Below are positions 34,201 to 43,211 of a stretch of DNA of 43,518 nt, one piece after another. Source of the stretch: CAYHEQ01 sp964355795 (GTDB lineage: Bacteria; Patescibacteriota; JACPGU01); assembly GCA_964355795.1 (NCBI GenBank), contig CAYHEQ010000003.1, forward strand, positions 1 through 43,518, written 5' to 3'. Each line of letters starts with the position of its first letter. The stretch's first letter is position 1. A program made the position numbers and the translations under genes. The notes under the pieces were generated by a model. It had not been told where the DNA came from. It saw only the letters and a list, made by a program, of their open reading frames with translations, and made no database searches.

Positions 34201-34282
34201 TGCGATACCCCATCTCGCTGGTCTCCTCGTGAGAAAACTTGGCAGAGACAGACTGGATGTATTTTTCAAAAAGATTTTTCAT
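31265..34282 (-). CDS. single-chain restriction-modification enzyme (type IIG/ISP-like)
   Basis: A 1005-residue protein. N-terminal PD-(D/E)XK nuclease: PDFAII...LYVEAKD (Asp59, Glu73, Lys75). Middle adenine-N6 methyltransferase: motif I DPAVGTGTF near 373 and NPPY near 498. The C-terminal half is a specificity region ending in AWNFYIGGYQPAQKWLKDRKGR, known from type ISP enzymes. No helicase motifs are present between nuclease and methyltransferase, so it is a IIG-like layout. Expected to cut unmethylated foreign DNA. Recognition site unknown. Confidence 0.85.
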   Translation of the reverse strand: MKNLFEKYIQSVSAKFSHEETSEMGYRTDFEILLGGVFESMKIQRIDHDAKVRDGNKPDFAIIKNNIPILYVEAKDIGVSLDKVEQSEQMSRYYGYANLVLTDYVEFRFYRNGQRYEDPVKIANFDIKSRTITPIPENYEHVAKSLLDFTKSHKEPIKSGKHLAKIMGGKAQRIRDNVRQFLASDSSHGSELSRVYETIKKLLVHDITPDKFSDMYAQTLVYGLFVARYHDDTPETFSRQEARDLIPASNPFLGHFFDHIAGRSFEKRLAYIVDELCEVFSHADVQELMKEYFKDDLWGETHKGPDPVIHFYEDFLKEYDEDLRKKMGAYYTPLPVVQFIVRSVDYLLEKEFGLTNGLADTSKTANGLHRVQILDPAVGTGTFISDVIGKIYTKISENGQKGSWPQYVHHDLLPRLYGFELMMAPYTIAHLKLSMALRETGFKYFNETRSGKARLGIYLTNSLEDIGKHPDLLAFDFAASIAEEAEEASKIKNEKPVMVVLGNPPYSGESSNNFESANRLIDKYKVEPGGTQKLKERNPKWLNDDYVKFISFSENLIEKNGEGILGFITNHGYLDNPTFRGMRWRLAQTFDDIYILDLHGNAKKKETSPDGSKDENVFNIQQGVAIILAIKKKDGRIKQDARVFVSNLYGKRESKFEALRKRDIKYAEIKLDPKQYYFVNQNLEGKDEYDRGFSVNDLFMTSSVGVVTGRDAIVISEDKNLLKKNIVTYANDPSFDYDEKKVLRISYRPFDVRYIYYDKSFIERGRWDVMQFFAEKNPNVGFIFKRGGIEEKSSPVFLSNFISESRSWSRPGMEGIESLAPLYLYDAQDKRIPNIDQEIWGKIGAITGKTTPENILDYIYASLHSPRYREKYKEFLKIDFPRVSYPKDKKQFFDFAKIGEELRHLHLMESPRVNKLITTYPEVGDDVVEKVKYENGNVYINEKQYFGNAPEIAWNFYIGGYQPAQKWLKDRKGRTLSNEDIEHYQKIIVILVETERLMREADKIV

Positions 34283-34337
34283 ATCTCTAGCTCTCTTTCC
34301 ACTATTTTACCACAAAATAGCAAGGAGATAAATATCA

Positions 34338-34359
34338 GGGGGCGCTTGCCAGCGCCCCC
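34338..34359 (-). terminator. hairpin after gyrA
   Basis: Perfect 9-bp stem GGGGGCGCT / AGCGCCCCC with loop TGCC, starting 11 nt past the gyrA stop. The following T-run is weak on the minus strand. Confidence 0.6.
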
Positions 34360-34369
34360 TTCTTTCATC

Positions 34370-37300
34370 TTAGATCCTTTTTATCCTAAACCCTCCTCCT
34401 TTGTCGTCTTGGTCTTTTTTCAAAACAGCCGATTTGCCTTTGAAGGTTGAGGCGGAAAAGAAATTGATGCCTTCGGGTTTTCCTGACTTTTTCTTGGCCA
34501 CTGGCTTTTTAGAAATTTTAACCTTTTTTGTAACCTTTGGCTTTGACGCCTTTTGGGTAGGTTTTGGTTTTGCAACTTTTTTAGCCTTAACTACTTTTTT
34601 GACTTTCGTTATTTTCTTAACTTTAGACTTTACAGACTCCTGCCTCGCCGGCAGGCGGGTTTGACTTTTGACTTTTTTGGCATCTTTTACCTTGACTACT
34701 TTTTCAATTTTCGGTTTAGCTTTTTCTGTAGAAACATTCTCCTCTACTTCTTCCGTTTCGTCCTCTTCATCTTTTTGAACTTCAATTTTTGGACTTGAGT
34801 TTTCTTCTATAGGTTTTCTCGTCTCCTTAATTTCTTGATTTATTATTTTGTTATTTTCTTGGCCATCTATCTCTTCCCCCTCCTCATTCATAATACTCAT
34901 GGAGGCAATCTTGTCTCCATCTTTCAACCTCATTATTCTCACTCCTTGAGTAGAGCGACCGATCGTTCTAATATCTTTCAGCGGTGTGCGAATGACTTGG
35001 CCTTCTTTTGATATACATATCAAATCAGCCACCTGCGAATCATCAATAACCTTGGTGCCAATTAATTTTCCAGTCTTGTCGGTCACATTAGCGGTTTTAA
35101 CTCCCGAGCCACCACGATTCTGCACATTGTATTCTTCAATAGGCGTCTTTTTGCCCAGACCATTGGCGGACAAAACCAGTAATTTCAGTCCTACCATTTT
35201 TTCCGTGATCACATCCGCCCCCACTACATGATCGGCGCCCCTCATTTTCATACCACGGACACCGCGACTGGCTCTACCCATTGGCCTGACATCTTCTTCG
35301 CTGAAACGAATCGATTGTCCATCAGAGCTCACCATCATTATCTGCTCTTTACCGCTCGTTACTTTAATCCAATCCAGCTCATCGCCTTGATCCAATTTGA
35401 TAGCGATGATGCCGGACTTACGGACATTTTTGTAATCGGCGATTTTCGTTTTCTTGACTGTGCCTTTCTTTGTCACCATGAACATGAAGCCCTCTTGATC
35501 CTGATTTTTCAAAGTTATCATAGAGGTCACTTTTTCGTCTGATGCCAAAGAAATGAGATTAACGATAGCTTGACCCTTGGCGATGCGAGAGGCTGCGGGA
35601 ATTTCAAAAATACGCGTTTGATAGACACGACCCTTATTGGTGAAAAAAAGGATGAAGTCATGCGCCATCGCCGACAAGACATGAGTGATAGTATCTTCTT
35701 CTTTGGTGGTCGCGCCAATAATCCCTTTGCCTCCACGTCCTTGCGCGCGATAAGTATTAGCGGGCATTCTTTTGATGTAATTGCTTTCCGAAAGCGTCAC
35801 GATGACCTCTTCGTTCGGAACGAGATCTTCGTCTTTGAATTCGCCGATTTTCTTTTTGACAATTCTCGTACGTCGCGCGTCACCGTATTTTTCTTTCATT
35901 TCACGCATTTCATCCTTGATGATTCCAAGGATCTTTTTGTCGCTCGAGAGGATTGCTTCCAGCTCACCGATCAATTTCTTCATTTCATTGTATTCGTCTT
36001 CAATCTTCCTTCTTTCTAGCGCGGCCAAAGCTGACAGGCGCATATCCAAGATGGCTTGCGCTTGAATGTCGGATAGTTTGAATTTTTTGATCAGGTTTTC
36101 TTTGGCCTCTTCCTTGTCGGCTGATTTGCGAATGGTAGAGATGACTTCGTCTAGATGGTCCAAGGCAATCTTCAAGCCCTCCAATATATGCAGACGGTCT
36201 TTGGCTTTTTTCAATTCAAATTGTGTTCGGCGCGTGATGACTGTTTGTCGGTGCTTGATGTAATATTCTAGAGTCTCCTTAAGATTCAAAACCTTTGGCT
36301 GGATACCGTCAACGAGCGCCAAAACATTCATGTGGAAGCTTTCTTGGAGTTGCGTCATTTTGTACAAAGAATTCAAAATCTTTTGCGGATAAGCATCTTT
36401 CTTTAGCTCAACAACGACTCTCATGCCGTCGCGATCAGACTCATCACGCAAATCGGAAATGCCGATTAGCTTTTTGTCTTTGACTAGCATGGCTATCTTT
36501 TCTACCAAGGTGGCTTTGTTCACTTGAAAAGGAATCTCGGTAATGATGATTTTGAAATCGCCTTTTTTGCTTTCTTCGATCTTGGCCTCGCCACGCATCA
36601 CCACATTGCCTTTGCCGGTCGTGTACGCTTGGCGAATTTCTTCCGCATTATAAATAGAACCGCCGGTGGGAAAATCAGGTCCCGGAACGAAAGTGATTAA
36701 GTCGTCAACACTACATTCTGGATTGTCGATTAAGTGCGTAGTAGCGTCAACTAATTCGGAAAGATTGTGAGGGGGAATCTTGGTCGCCATGCCAACGGCG
36801 ATACCCTCGGAACCATTCAAAAGTAGTTGCGGCACTTTCGATGGCAAAACGACCGGTTCTTTGTGCGAACCGTCATAATTGGGAATGAAATCAATAGTGT
36901 CTTTTTCAATATCAGCCACGACTTCCTCGGAGATCTTGGACATCCTCGCTTCGGTATAACGCATGGCCGCCGCCGAGTCGCCGTCCACCGAACCGAAGTT
37001 GCCTTGGCCTTGAATCAAAGGATAGCGCAGGGAAAAGTCTTGCGCCATACGCACCATAGAATCATAAACCGCCACATCGCCGTGGGGATGATATTTACCC
37101 AGCACTTCACCGACGACAGTGGCGGATTTTCTGAATTTGGCGGTTGATCGCAAACCGATATCATTCATCGCGTAGAGGATGCGGCGATGCACCGGCTTCA
37201 TGCCGTCTCGAACATCAGGCAGAGCGCGCCCGACGATCACCGACATCGCGTAGTCAAGATAGCTTTGCGAAATCTCATCAGAAATCTCCCGTGGCTTCAA

Positions 37301-37390
37301 CACCCCAAACCGCCCATCATAGGAGGTGGCTTCTATCTGGTCATTCAGGTTAACGTTCTCTTCCAGATTGTCTTTTTCTTCCTTTGCCAT
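34370..37390 (-). CDS. gyrA: DNA gyrase subunit A
   Basis: The breakage-reunion subunit that introduces negative supercoils with GyrB. Active-site tyrosine is in AAMRYTEARM (Tyr145). The GyrA box QGRGGKG (near 550) and the beta-pinwheel repeats identify gyrase rather than topoisomerase IV. At 1006 residues it is about 150 longer than usual: the extra C-terminus is first acidic (EEDETEEVEE), then about 100 residues of Lys/Ala/Pro-rich sequence like histone H1 tails. A palindromic repeat (34639-34655) encodes LPARQ within it. Follows gyrB by 48 nt. Confidence 0.96.
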   Translation of the reverse strand: MAKEEKDNLEENVNLNDQIEATSYDGRFGVLKPREISDEISQSYLDYAMSVIVGRALPDVRDGMKPVHRRILYAMNDIGLRSTAKFRKSATVVGEVLGKYHPHGDVAVYDSMVRMAQDFSLRYPLIQGQGNFGSVDGDSAAAMRYTEARMSKISEEVVADIEKDTIDFIPNYDGSHKEPVVLPSKVPQLLLNGSEGIAVGMATKIPPHNLSELVDATTHLIDNPECSVDDLITFVPGPDFPTGGSIYNAEEIRQAYTTGKGNVVMRGEAKIEESKKGDFKIIITEIPFQVNKATLVEKIAMLVKDKKLIGISDLRDESDRDGMRVVVELKKDAYPQKILNSLYKMTQLQESFHMNVLALVDGIQPKVLNLKETLEYYIKHRQTVITRRTQFELKKAKDRLHILEGLKIALDHLDEVISTIRKSADKEEAKENLIKKFKLSDIQAQAILDMRLSALAALERRKIEDEYNEMKKLIGELEAILSSDKKILGIIKDEMREMKEKYGDARRTRIVKKKIGEFKDEDLVPNEEVIVTLSESNYIKRMPANTYRAQGRGGKGIIGATTKEEDTITHVLSAMAHDFILFFTNKGRVYQTRIFEIPAASRIAKGQAIVNLISLASDEKVTSMITLKNQDQEGFMFMVTKKGTVKKTKIADYKNVRKSGIIAIKLDQGDELDWIKVTSGKEQIMMVSSDGQSIRFSEEDVRPMGRASRGVRGMKMRGADHVVGADVITEKMVGLKLLVLSANGLGKKTPIEEYNVQNRGGSGVKTANVTDKTGKLIGTKVIDDSQVADLICISKEGQVIRTPLKDIRTIGRSTQGVRIMRLKDGDKIASMSIMNEEGEEIDGQENNKIINQEIKETRKPIEENSSPKIEVQKDEEDETEEVEENVSTEKAKPKIEKVVKVKDAKKVKSQTRLPARQESVKSKVKKITKVKKVVKAKKVAKPKPTQKASKPKVTKKVKISKKPVAKKKSGKPEGINFFSASTFKGKSAVLKKDQDDKGGGFRIKRI
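34639..34655. repeat. palindromic repeat in the gyrA tail
   Basis: CCTGCC-TCGCC-GGCAGG hairpin followed by CGGG. It encodes LPARQ in a region of otherwise Lys/Val-rich repeats. A relative (GCCTGCGCAGGC) lies at 43089-43100. Confidence 0.5.
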
Positions 37391-37438
37391 ATTATTTTCT
37401 TATTCGAGCAATTAGAGTTAATTCGTGAAAATTAGCGA

Positions 37439-39526
37439 CTAGATATCCAAATTCTTTACTGATTTCGCATGCGCCTGGATGAAGCGTTTGCGAGGTGGGA
37501 CTTCGTCTCCCATGAGCGTGCTAAACATTTCATCAGCGCGCGCGGCATCGTCAACTGTCACTTGCAAAAGGATTCTGTTAGCGGGATCCATGGTCGTATC
37601 CCACAGCTGTTCGGCGTTCATTTCTCCCAAACCCTTGTAGCGCTGAATGTTTGGCCTGGATGGCTTTTTTACTTTTTTTGCCACCTTCTCTTCTTCCGCG
37701 CCTTCTTCTACTGCTTCGCCTTCCGCCTCTGCGTCTTCTGGACTAGAAGTTTCATCAACAACTTGTATCTGTTCAGCAGAGATACCCATTTCTTTCAAAA
37801 CTTTTTCTTTCTCGTCATCGGAATAAGTGTAACGACTGTCTTTGCCTTTGGTTATTTTGTACAAAGGTGGTTGAGCAATGTAAATATGACCACCCTCAAC
37901 CAAAACTGCCATATGGCGATAAAAGAAAGTCAGAAGTAAAGTGCGAATATGTGCGCCATCAACATCGGCGTCTGTCATAATAATGATTCGGTCATAACGC
38001 AAACGACTGGCGTCAAATGTCTCGCCGATGCCAGTGCCGAGCGCCACTATCAAAGCGCGAACTTCGGCCGAAGCTAACATCCTATCTAGTCGCGCTCTTT
38101 CCACATTCAAGATTTTTCCTCGCAGGGGCAAGATAGCTTGAAAGGCTCTGTCCCGTCCTTGCTTGGCGCTACCACCAGCCGAGTCGCCCTCTACTATATA
38201 TATCTCGCATTCTTCCCGTTTACGACTGGAACAATCAGAAAGTTTGCCTGGCAAAGTCATGCCCTCCAGAGCGCCCTTGCGAATAATAGTGTCACGAGCG
38301 GCCTTGGCGGCGAGTCTCGCTCTGGCGGACAGAACATTTTTTTCCAAAACTCTCCTGGCCTCTCCCGGATTTTCCTCCAAATAAATCGTCAGCCCTTCAG
38401 CGGTGATGCTATCAACGATAGTCCTCGCCTCCGGATTGCCCAATTTTGCTTTCGTCTGTCCTTCGAATTGTGGCTGAGGAAGCTTGACAGAAACGATAGC
38501 GGTCAGTCCCTCTCTCACATCTTCGCCGGACAGATTGTCATCATTGTCTTTTAAAATCCCCGCCTTCCTCGCGTAATCATTCAAAGCTCTTGTCAGCGCC
38601 GTGCGAAATCCCGTCATGTGCATCCCGCCGTCAGGCGTGTAGATATTGTTGGCAAAAGACAAAACATTTTCGGAAAAAGCATCGGTATATTGTATCGCCA
38701 CTTCCACCGTCATATTTTCTACCGTTTTGTTAATATAAACCGGCGGTTGGTTCAGCTGTTCTTTGTTTTTATTCAAATGCAAAACGTAAGAAGCAACTCC
38801 GCCTTCGAAACAAAAAGTCTCTCTTTGGGCAGGAACTAATGTTTTTTTGCCAGCCTTATCCTCGTCTCCCGAATACTCTATCCCTTCGCGCGAATCAACG
38901 ACATTGATGCGCAGACCTTTCGTCAAATATGCTGTCTGCCGAGCGTGATCGGCAATAGTCCGAAAATTATATTTCGTTGTTTCAAAAATCGATGCGTCCG
39001 GTTGGAAGATGATGGTTGTACCGGTGCCAGTGGACTTCCCCTCTTCTTTCACTTTTGCCTTAGAGTGACCGACGTTGTATTCCTGCGCGTAAAGCTTGCC
39101 ATCGCGCTTGACCTCGGCGCGCAGATAGGTGGAAAGAGCGTTCACTACCGAAACGCCCACACCGTGCAAACCGCCGGAGACTTTGTAGCCTTCACCGCCA
39201 AATTTTCCTCCGGCGTGCAGAACGGTCAGAACAGTCTCCAGAGCGGATTTGCCGGTTTGCTTGTGCACATCAACCGGAATACCGCGCCCATTGTCAGAAA
39301 CAGATATCTTGTCGCCTTTCAAAATTTCAATGGTGATTTCGGTGCAAAAACCCGCCATCGCTTCGTCCACCGCGTTATCCAAAACTTCCCATACCAAATG
39401 GTGCAGGCCAGCCACGCCCGTTGAACCGATATACATTCCGGGGCGAAGTCTGACCGGCTCCAAACCCTCCAGCACCTGAATAGACTCGGCGGTATATTTT
39501 TTCGAACCCTCTTTCGCGCTAACCAT
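37439..39526 (-). CDS. gyrB: DNA gyrase subunit B
   Basis: The ATPase subunit of gyrase. GHKL motifs are present (VLDNAVDEAMAGF, DNGRGIPVD, GGLHGVGVSVVN), then the transducer and the TOPRIM domain (EGDSAGGSAKQGRDR, IIIMTDADVDGAHIR) and C-terminal QRYKGLGEMNAEQLWDTTMDP. About 35 acidic-then-lysine-rich residues (around 590-625) are inserted before QRYKGLGE. In an operon ahead of gyrA. Confidence 0.96.
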   Translation of the reverse strand: MVSAKEGSKKYTAESIQVLEGLEPVRLRPGMYIGSTGVAGLHHLVWEVLDNAVDEAMAGFCTEITIEILKGDKISVSDNGRGIPVDVHKQTGKSALETVLTVLHAGGKFGGEGYKVSGGLHGVGVSVVNALSTYLRAEVKRDGKLYAQEYNVGHSKAKVKEEGKSTGTGTTIIFQPDASIFETTKYNFRTIADHARQTAYLTKGLRINVVDSREGIEYSGDEDKAGKKTLVPAQRETFCFEGGVASYVLHLNKNKEQLNQPPVYINKTVENMTVEVAIQYTDAFSENVLSFANNIYTPDGGMHMTGFRTALTRALNDYARKAGILKDNDDNLSGEDVREGLTAIVSVKLPQPQFEGQTKAKLGNPEARTIVDSITAEGLTIYLEENPGEARRVLEKNVLSARARLAAKAARDTIIRKGALEGMTLPGKLSDCSSRKREECEIYIVEGDSAGGSAKQGRDRAFQAILPLRGKILNVERARLDRMLASAEVRALIVALGTGIGETFDASRLRYDRIIIMTDADVDGAHIRTLLLTFFYRHMAVLVEGGHIYIAQPPLYKITKGKDSRYTYSDDEKEKVLKEMGISAEQIQVVDETSSPEDAEAEGEAVEEGAEEEKVAKKVKKPSRPNIQRYKGLGEMNAEQLWDTTMDPANRILLQVTVDDAARADEMFSTLMGDEVPPRKRFIQAHAKSVKNLDI

Positions 39527-39736
39527 CAGCTAAAAAAATAATAAAATAAAAAATTAAGAAAATAAAACGGAAACAACCCAATACCCCCCCATTATTAGTT
39601 TCTTAATTTTTTAGTTTTTTAATTTCTTAGCCCTAGCTTTTTCTCTCAAAGAAAAACTAAAGGTGGTAGCCCACCTACCCTTAGTAGTATAGCTCAAAAT
39701 CCCTCTTGGGGCAAGTACGAAATTAATGAAAACCTC

Positions 39737-40747
39737 TTATTTTTCTACATAAACTGCCGTCCCAACATCAGTCCAAGCATATAGCAATTTGGCCTCATCC
39801 GCCCCCACGCGAATACAGCCATGCGACACTTTCTTGCCCAAATCTTGGTTGCCCTCATAAACCCTCTTGCCTCCCTGACTTTTGGAAATCCAGTAAGGCA
39901 GAGCATGAATGCCAAAAAGCCCATCTTGCGAGATGGCCATCCAATTATCCATAAAAAGCTGATAAGGCGCGCTGTAGGCTACCGAATATTTATTGTAGAT
40001 TTTGTGCGTGCCGACAGGTGTATCTAGCCCCGCCCGACCGGTAGAAGCAATAAATTCGTATTTCAACTGCCCGTCTTCATAAGCATAAAGCTTCTGCTCC
40101 GACAAATCCACCTTGATATATTTTTCCGGCATACCATCAATGACAACTTTGAGGTTTTCTTTGAGTTTTTCAGGATTTCTCACTGTCACATCCCAATAAA
40201 TCCCCAGATCTTTCATCCAAACCATATCTTCCACCATGGGAGTAAAATATTCTCGGTAAATACCGCTCTTCGGCGGCGCTACTATATCAAAAGTGAAATC
40301 CACCGACTGTCCCGGATAGACCATTGTCTCACTCATCTTCACTCGGTTACCGGACCGCCAGCCATCAGACCAAGATTTGTAAAAAATTACCCCTCTGTCT
40401 ATGGGATGTGAGGCGCCGAGATAAACAGGGGTTTTGCCATTGGCAAACCAAATAGTATTGCCAGTATTTTTTATTTTGAGAGACAGAGTGGCTGTATCAC
40501 CATAGAACATCTCCGGACTTTCCGACTGCGACAATATTTCGTAATTATAAATAGGAGTAAATATCTTTTCACTAACATTTGTTTTGCCATCAATCTTTAA
40601 TTTTTGAGCTTTGGTTATTCCGCTACCAGCCCACAACAACGTGACGATTATCAAAATAAAAGATAACGCAAATAGCCACAAATGGCGCAATTCCCTAGTG
40701 GATTTATTTTTTATCTCTTTTTCCTTCTTGGAAATTTTTAGTGACAT
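39737..40747 (-). CDS. L,D-transpeptidase (YkuD domain)
   Basis: A 336-residue envelope protein: one N-terminal helix (about 28-46), a beta-sandwich region (about 70-195) and a C-terminal YkuD catalytic domain with GIHALPYW and the active-site SHGCIRV (Cys near 313). Such enzymes form 3-3 peptidoglycan cross-links or attach proteins. Its start lies 1 nt after the antiporter stop, so they are co-transcribed. Confidence 0.9.
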   Translation of the reverse strand: MSLKISKKEKEIKNKSTRELRHLWLFALSFILIIVTLLWAGSGITKAQKLKIDGKTNVSEKIFTPIYNYEILSQSESPEMFYGDTATLSLKIKNTGNTIWFANGKTPVYLGASHPIDRGVIFYKSWSDGWRSGNRVKMSETMVYPGQSVDFTFDIVAPPKSGIYREYFTPMVEDMVWMKDLGIYWDVTVRNPEKLKENLKVVIDGMPEKYIKVDLSEQKLYAYEDGQLKYEFIASTGRAGLDTPVGTHKIYNKYSVAYSAPYQLFMDNWMAISQDGLFGIHALPYWISKSQGGKRVYEGNQDLGKKVSHGCIRVGADEAKLLYAWTDVGTAVYVEK

Positions 40748-40748
40748 T

Positions 40749-42425
40749 TCAATTTATCATATTACCCAAATCTATAATGTGTTTTTTTCTTATTTTGGAC
40801 ATCTGGGCTTTTTGACTAATTTTGGTAATCATTTTGATAACATGATCGGCGCTGATGTAGTGAGGCAAGACAACATAGTCAGCTCCCGCTTTGTAAAGAA
40901 AGATGGCGTCTTCGGCCTGATCGGCAATAGCAATGATAGCGACTCTTTTGTTCACTTCTCTTATTTTTTTTATCAAATACGCGTTACTTCTCTTGGCCGG
41001 AATAGTGGTCACTATTATTTTGGCGCTGGCAACATTAACTGTTACCAAAAGCTCCACATCATAAGCATCCCCATAGACACAAGGGATATTTTTGGCCGTT
41101 AGATGCTCTATGGCCTCCGGATCCAAGTCTACCACAATTATTTTCTTGCAATTTTTCTTCAGGGCATGAACTATTCTGCTCCCAAGCCGATGGTAGCCGA
41201 AGAGAACGGCATGATTTTTGTATTCAAGAGAGCCTTGATATTCTAAATGGCCATCTCTTTCAAAAAGTACTAGCGCCTTCTTGGCCAAGGCATAGATATT
41301 GCCAAGAAAAGTGATGAGATAAGAAGAGACAAGCACGGAGATTATCATCACCACTATTATCAGCGAAAAGACCGTCTTGTCCAAATGCCCCAAAGCCAAT
41401 CCCAGCCCCGCCACTATCAAAGAAAATTCACTCATTTGCGATAGCGAGATGGCAGTATAGAAGCTCGTTCTCTTGGCAAAACCCATAGCGCTCATCGTTA
41501 TCATCACCGACAAAGGCTTGAGAAAAATAACCACCATAGATAGCAAAACGATAGGCCATATAGTCAAATTGACTCCTACAAAATCCATCTGCATTCCCAG
41601 ACCGATAAAGAAAAGGATGAGGAAAAAATCTTTCAGAGAAGATAATCGCAATCTTATCTCTTCGCTATAGGCCAAAGGCGCAATAGAAATACCGGCCACT
41701 AGCGCTCCCATTTCCATAGAAAATCCTGACAAAAAGAAAAGACCAGTAACAGCAAAACACCAAGCGATACTAGCGAGAAAAAGCAATTCTACTGATTTTG
41801 CCAAGTAACGAAACAGACGATCCAAGATGAAACGACTAAAGATATAGATGATGATTCCCAGTAAAAGTCCCCTAACCAATATATTCAAAAATATATCGGG
41901 AGAAATATCAAAATCGCTACCAATACTAGACAATATCACTAGAGCCACCAAGGCCAAAATATCTTGCAACACCAATATACCCACCACCAATTTGCCATAC
42001 ATAGAGGAAAGATGCCTCTTTTCTGACAAAAGCTTGATGACTATCACTGTGCTAGAAAAAGCCGCCACTATCCCTAAATAAAAACTCGGCAATAGATCGA
42101 GCCCCAAAACGCGGCCAACAAGATACCCGCCAGCTCCGGTGAAAATAACTTGAACAGCGCCAATGAGGAAAGATTTGAGCCCTACTTCGGCTATTTTCCC
42201 CACACTAATCTCCGTGCCCACAATGAAAAGGAGGAAGGTTATGCCCATCGTAGAGAAAAGGGAGATCATTTCTTTACTTTGAGAAAAACCGACAAAAGAA
42301 GATCCCAAGAGAAAGCCAGCCACAATGTAGGCAATAATCAAAGGTTGGCGAATCATCTTGGCGACAATCCCCAGAAGGGTAGCCAGAATAATAGCCAAAC
42401 CCAGATCAATAAAAATAATCTCCAT
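40749..42425 (-). CDS. Kef-type cation/proton antiporter with TrkA-N domain
   Basis: A 558-residue CPA2 exchanger. About twelve helices fill residues 1-385, with the CPA2-like FSSTVIVIKLLSE in the fifth. A Rossmann regulatory domain begins HAVLFGYHRLGSRIV (near 400) with the NAD/NADH-binding glycine run and VVDLDPE. Likely exchanges K+ or Na+ for protons. It heads a two-gene unit with the L,D-transpeptidase. Confidence 0.88.
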   Translation of the reverse strand: MEIIFIDLGLAIILATLLGIVAKMIRQPLIIAYIVAGFLLGSSFVGFSQSKEMISLFSTMGITFLLFIVGTEISVGKIAEVGLKSFLIGAVQVIFTGAGGYLVGRVLGLDLLPSFYLGIVAAFSSTVIVIKLLSEKRHLSSMYGKLVVGILVLQDILALVALVILSSIGSDFDISPDIFLNILVRGLLLGIIIYIFSRFILDRLFRYLAKSVELLFLASIAWCFAVTGLFFLSGFSMEMGALVAGISIAPLAYSEEIRLRLSSLKDFFLILFFIGLGMQMDFVGVNLTIWPIVLLSMVVIFLKPLSVMITMSAMGFAKRTSFYTAISLSQMSEFSLIVAGLGLALGHLDKTVFSLIIVVMIISVLVSSYLITFLGNIYALAKKALVLFERDGHLEYQGSLEYKNHAVLFGYHRLGSRIVHALKKNCKKIIVVDLDPEAIEHLTAKNIPCVYGDAYDVELLVTVNVASAKIIVTTIPAKRSNAYLIKKIREVNKRVAIIAIADQAEDAIFLYKAGADYVVLPHYISADHVIKMITKISQKAQMSKIRKKHIIDLGNMIN

Positions 42426-42560
42426 AATCTTCTGTTATGTTTTTGTTTCTTTCCTTATCAACAATACTATCACAAAGGTCATTCCCTGCCAATTTGAAAA
42501 AAGCTTCCCATATATTTTAATTGCTGTAAAATAGTATATATAAATGTAGAGGGGCATATC

Positions 42561-42968
42561 ATGGAGACCACAAACATCAAAAAAATCAAAGGAAAGCTTT
42601 TGGCCGAAAAAGATCGGCTAGAGAGAGAATTGGCCAAAGTAGCCAAGAAAAAGGGCAAGAAATTCGCCCCTGTTTATCCTGAATACGGGTCAAAAGATGA
42701 GGAAAACGCCGCCGAGATTACGGCTTATACCTTAAATCTTGCCCTAGATAAAAATATTGAGAAGCTCCTTGGGAGCGTAGTGGTCGCTCTCCACAGGATA
42801 GAAGCCAAATCTTATGGCCAGTGCGCCTTTTGCGACATAGACATAAACCCCGAAAGACTAGAGGCCTACCCATCGGCTATCTATTGCATTGATTGTCAAA
42901 CAAAGATGGATCATCCCTTGAAAAAGTTCTTCTTGAAATTGAAAAAGTTTAAAAAGAATAAGAAATAA
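42561..42968 (+). CDS. DksA/TraR-type zinc-finger protein
   Basis: A 135-residue protein with an N-terminal coiled coil (about 5-30 and 48-80) and a four-cysteine zinc finger (Cys88, Cys91, Cys109, Cys112). DksA-like proteins enter the RNA polymerase secondary channel and tune initiation; the two acidic tip residues of E. coli DksA are not obvious here, so activity is uncertain. AGAGGGG lies about 8 nt before the ATG. A terminator follows. Confidence 0.85.
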   Translation: METTNIKKIKGKLLAEKDRLERELAKVAKKKGKKFAPVYPEYGSKDEENAAEITAYTLNLALDKNIEKLLGSVVVALHRIEAKSYGQCAFCDIDINPERLEAYPSAIYCIDCQTKMDHPLKKFFLKLKKFKKNKK

Positions 42969-42982
42969 ATCCTGAAATCACC

Positions 42983-43022
42983 AAGATCCCCCAACTTCTT
43001 CTAGGAATAGGGGGTCTTTTGT
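42983..43022 (+). terminator. rho-independent terminator of the DksA-like gene
   Basis: Arms AAGATCCCCC and GGGGGTCTT with a 17-nt loop, followed by TTTTGTGTT. Confidence 0.7.
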
Positions 43023-43073
43023 GTTAGAATGTAAAGGTAATTTTACTTTCTTGCTTTCTTACTTCTTAGCTAT

Positions 43074-43197
43074 TGGGAGATCCGCCCGCCTGCGCAGGCA
43101 GGTCTAATGGCCCGCCCGCATCGCTACGCGAAGCGTTGCGGGCGGGTAGGACATGGGCCTTTTGCGCCAGAGGCGCACTCGCCTCTGGCGAGGAAGC
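43074..43197 (+). pseudogene. tRNA-Gln copy broken by three palindromic inserts
   Basis: TGGGAGATC, GTCTAATGG, TAGGACATGGGCCTTTTG appear in the order of the intact tRNA-Gln at 43471 (TGGGAGATC-GTCTAACGG-TAGGACAGCGGCCTTTG). Between them sit CGCCCGCCTGCGCAGGCAG, a 36-nt perfect-ended hairpin (10-bp CCCGCCCGCA / TGCGGGCGGG, 43111-43147) and a twin hairpin (GCGCC-AGA-GGCGC, CTCGCC-TCT-GGCGAG; 43164-43191). The 3' half is lost. Confidence 0.7.
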
Positions 43198-43211
43198 TAA
43201 TTAAATGTAAT

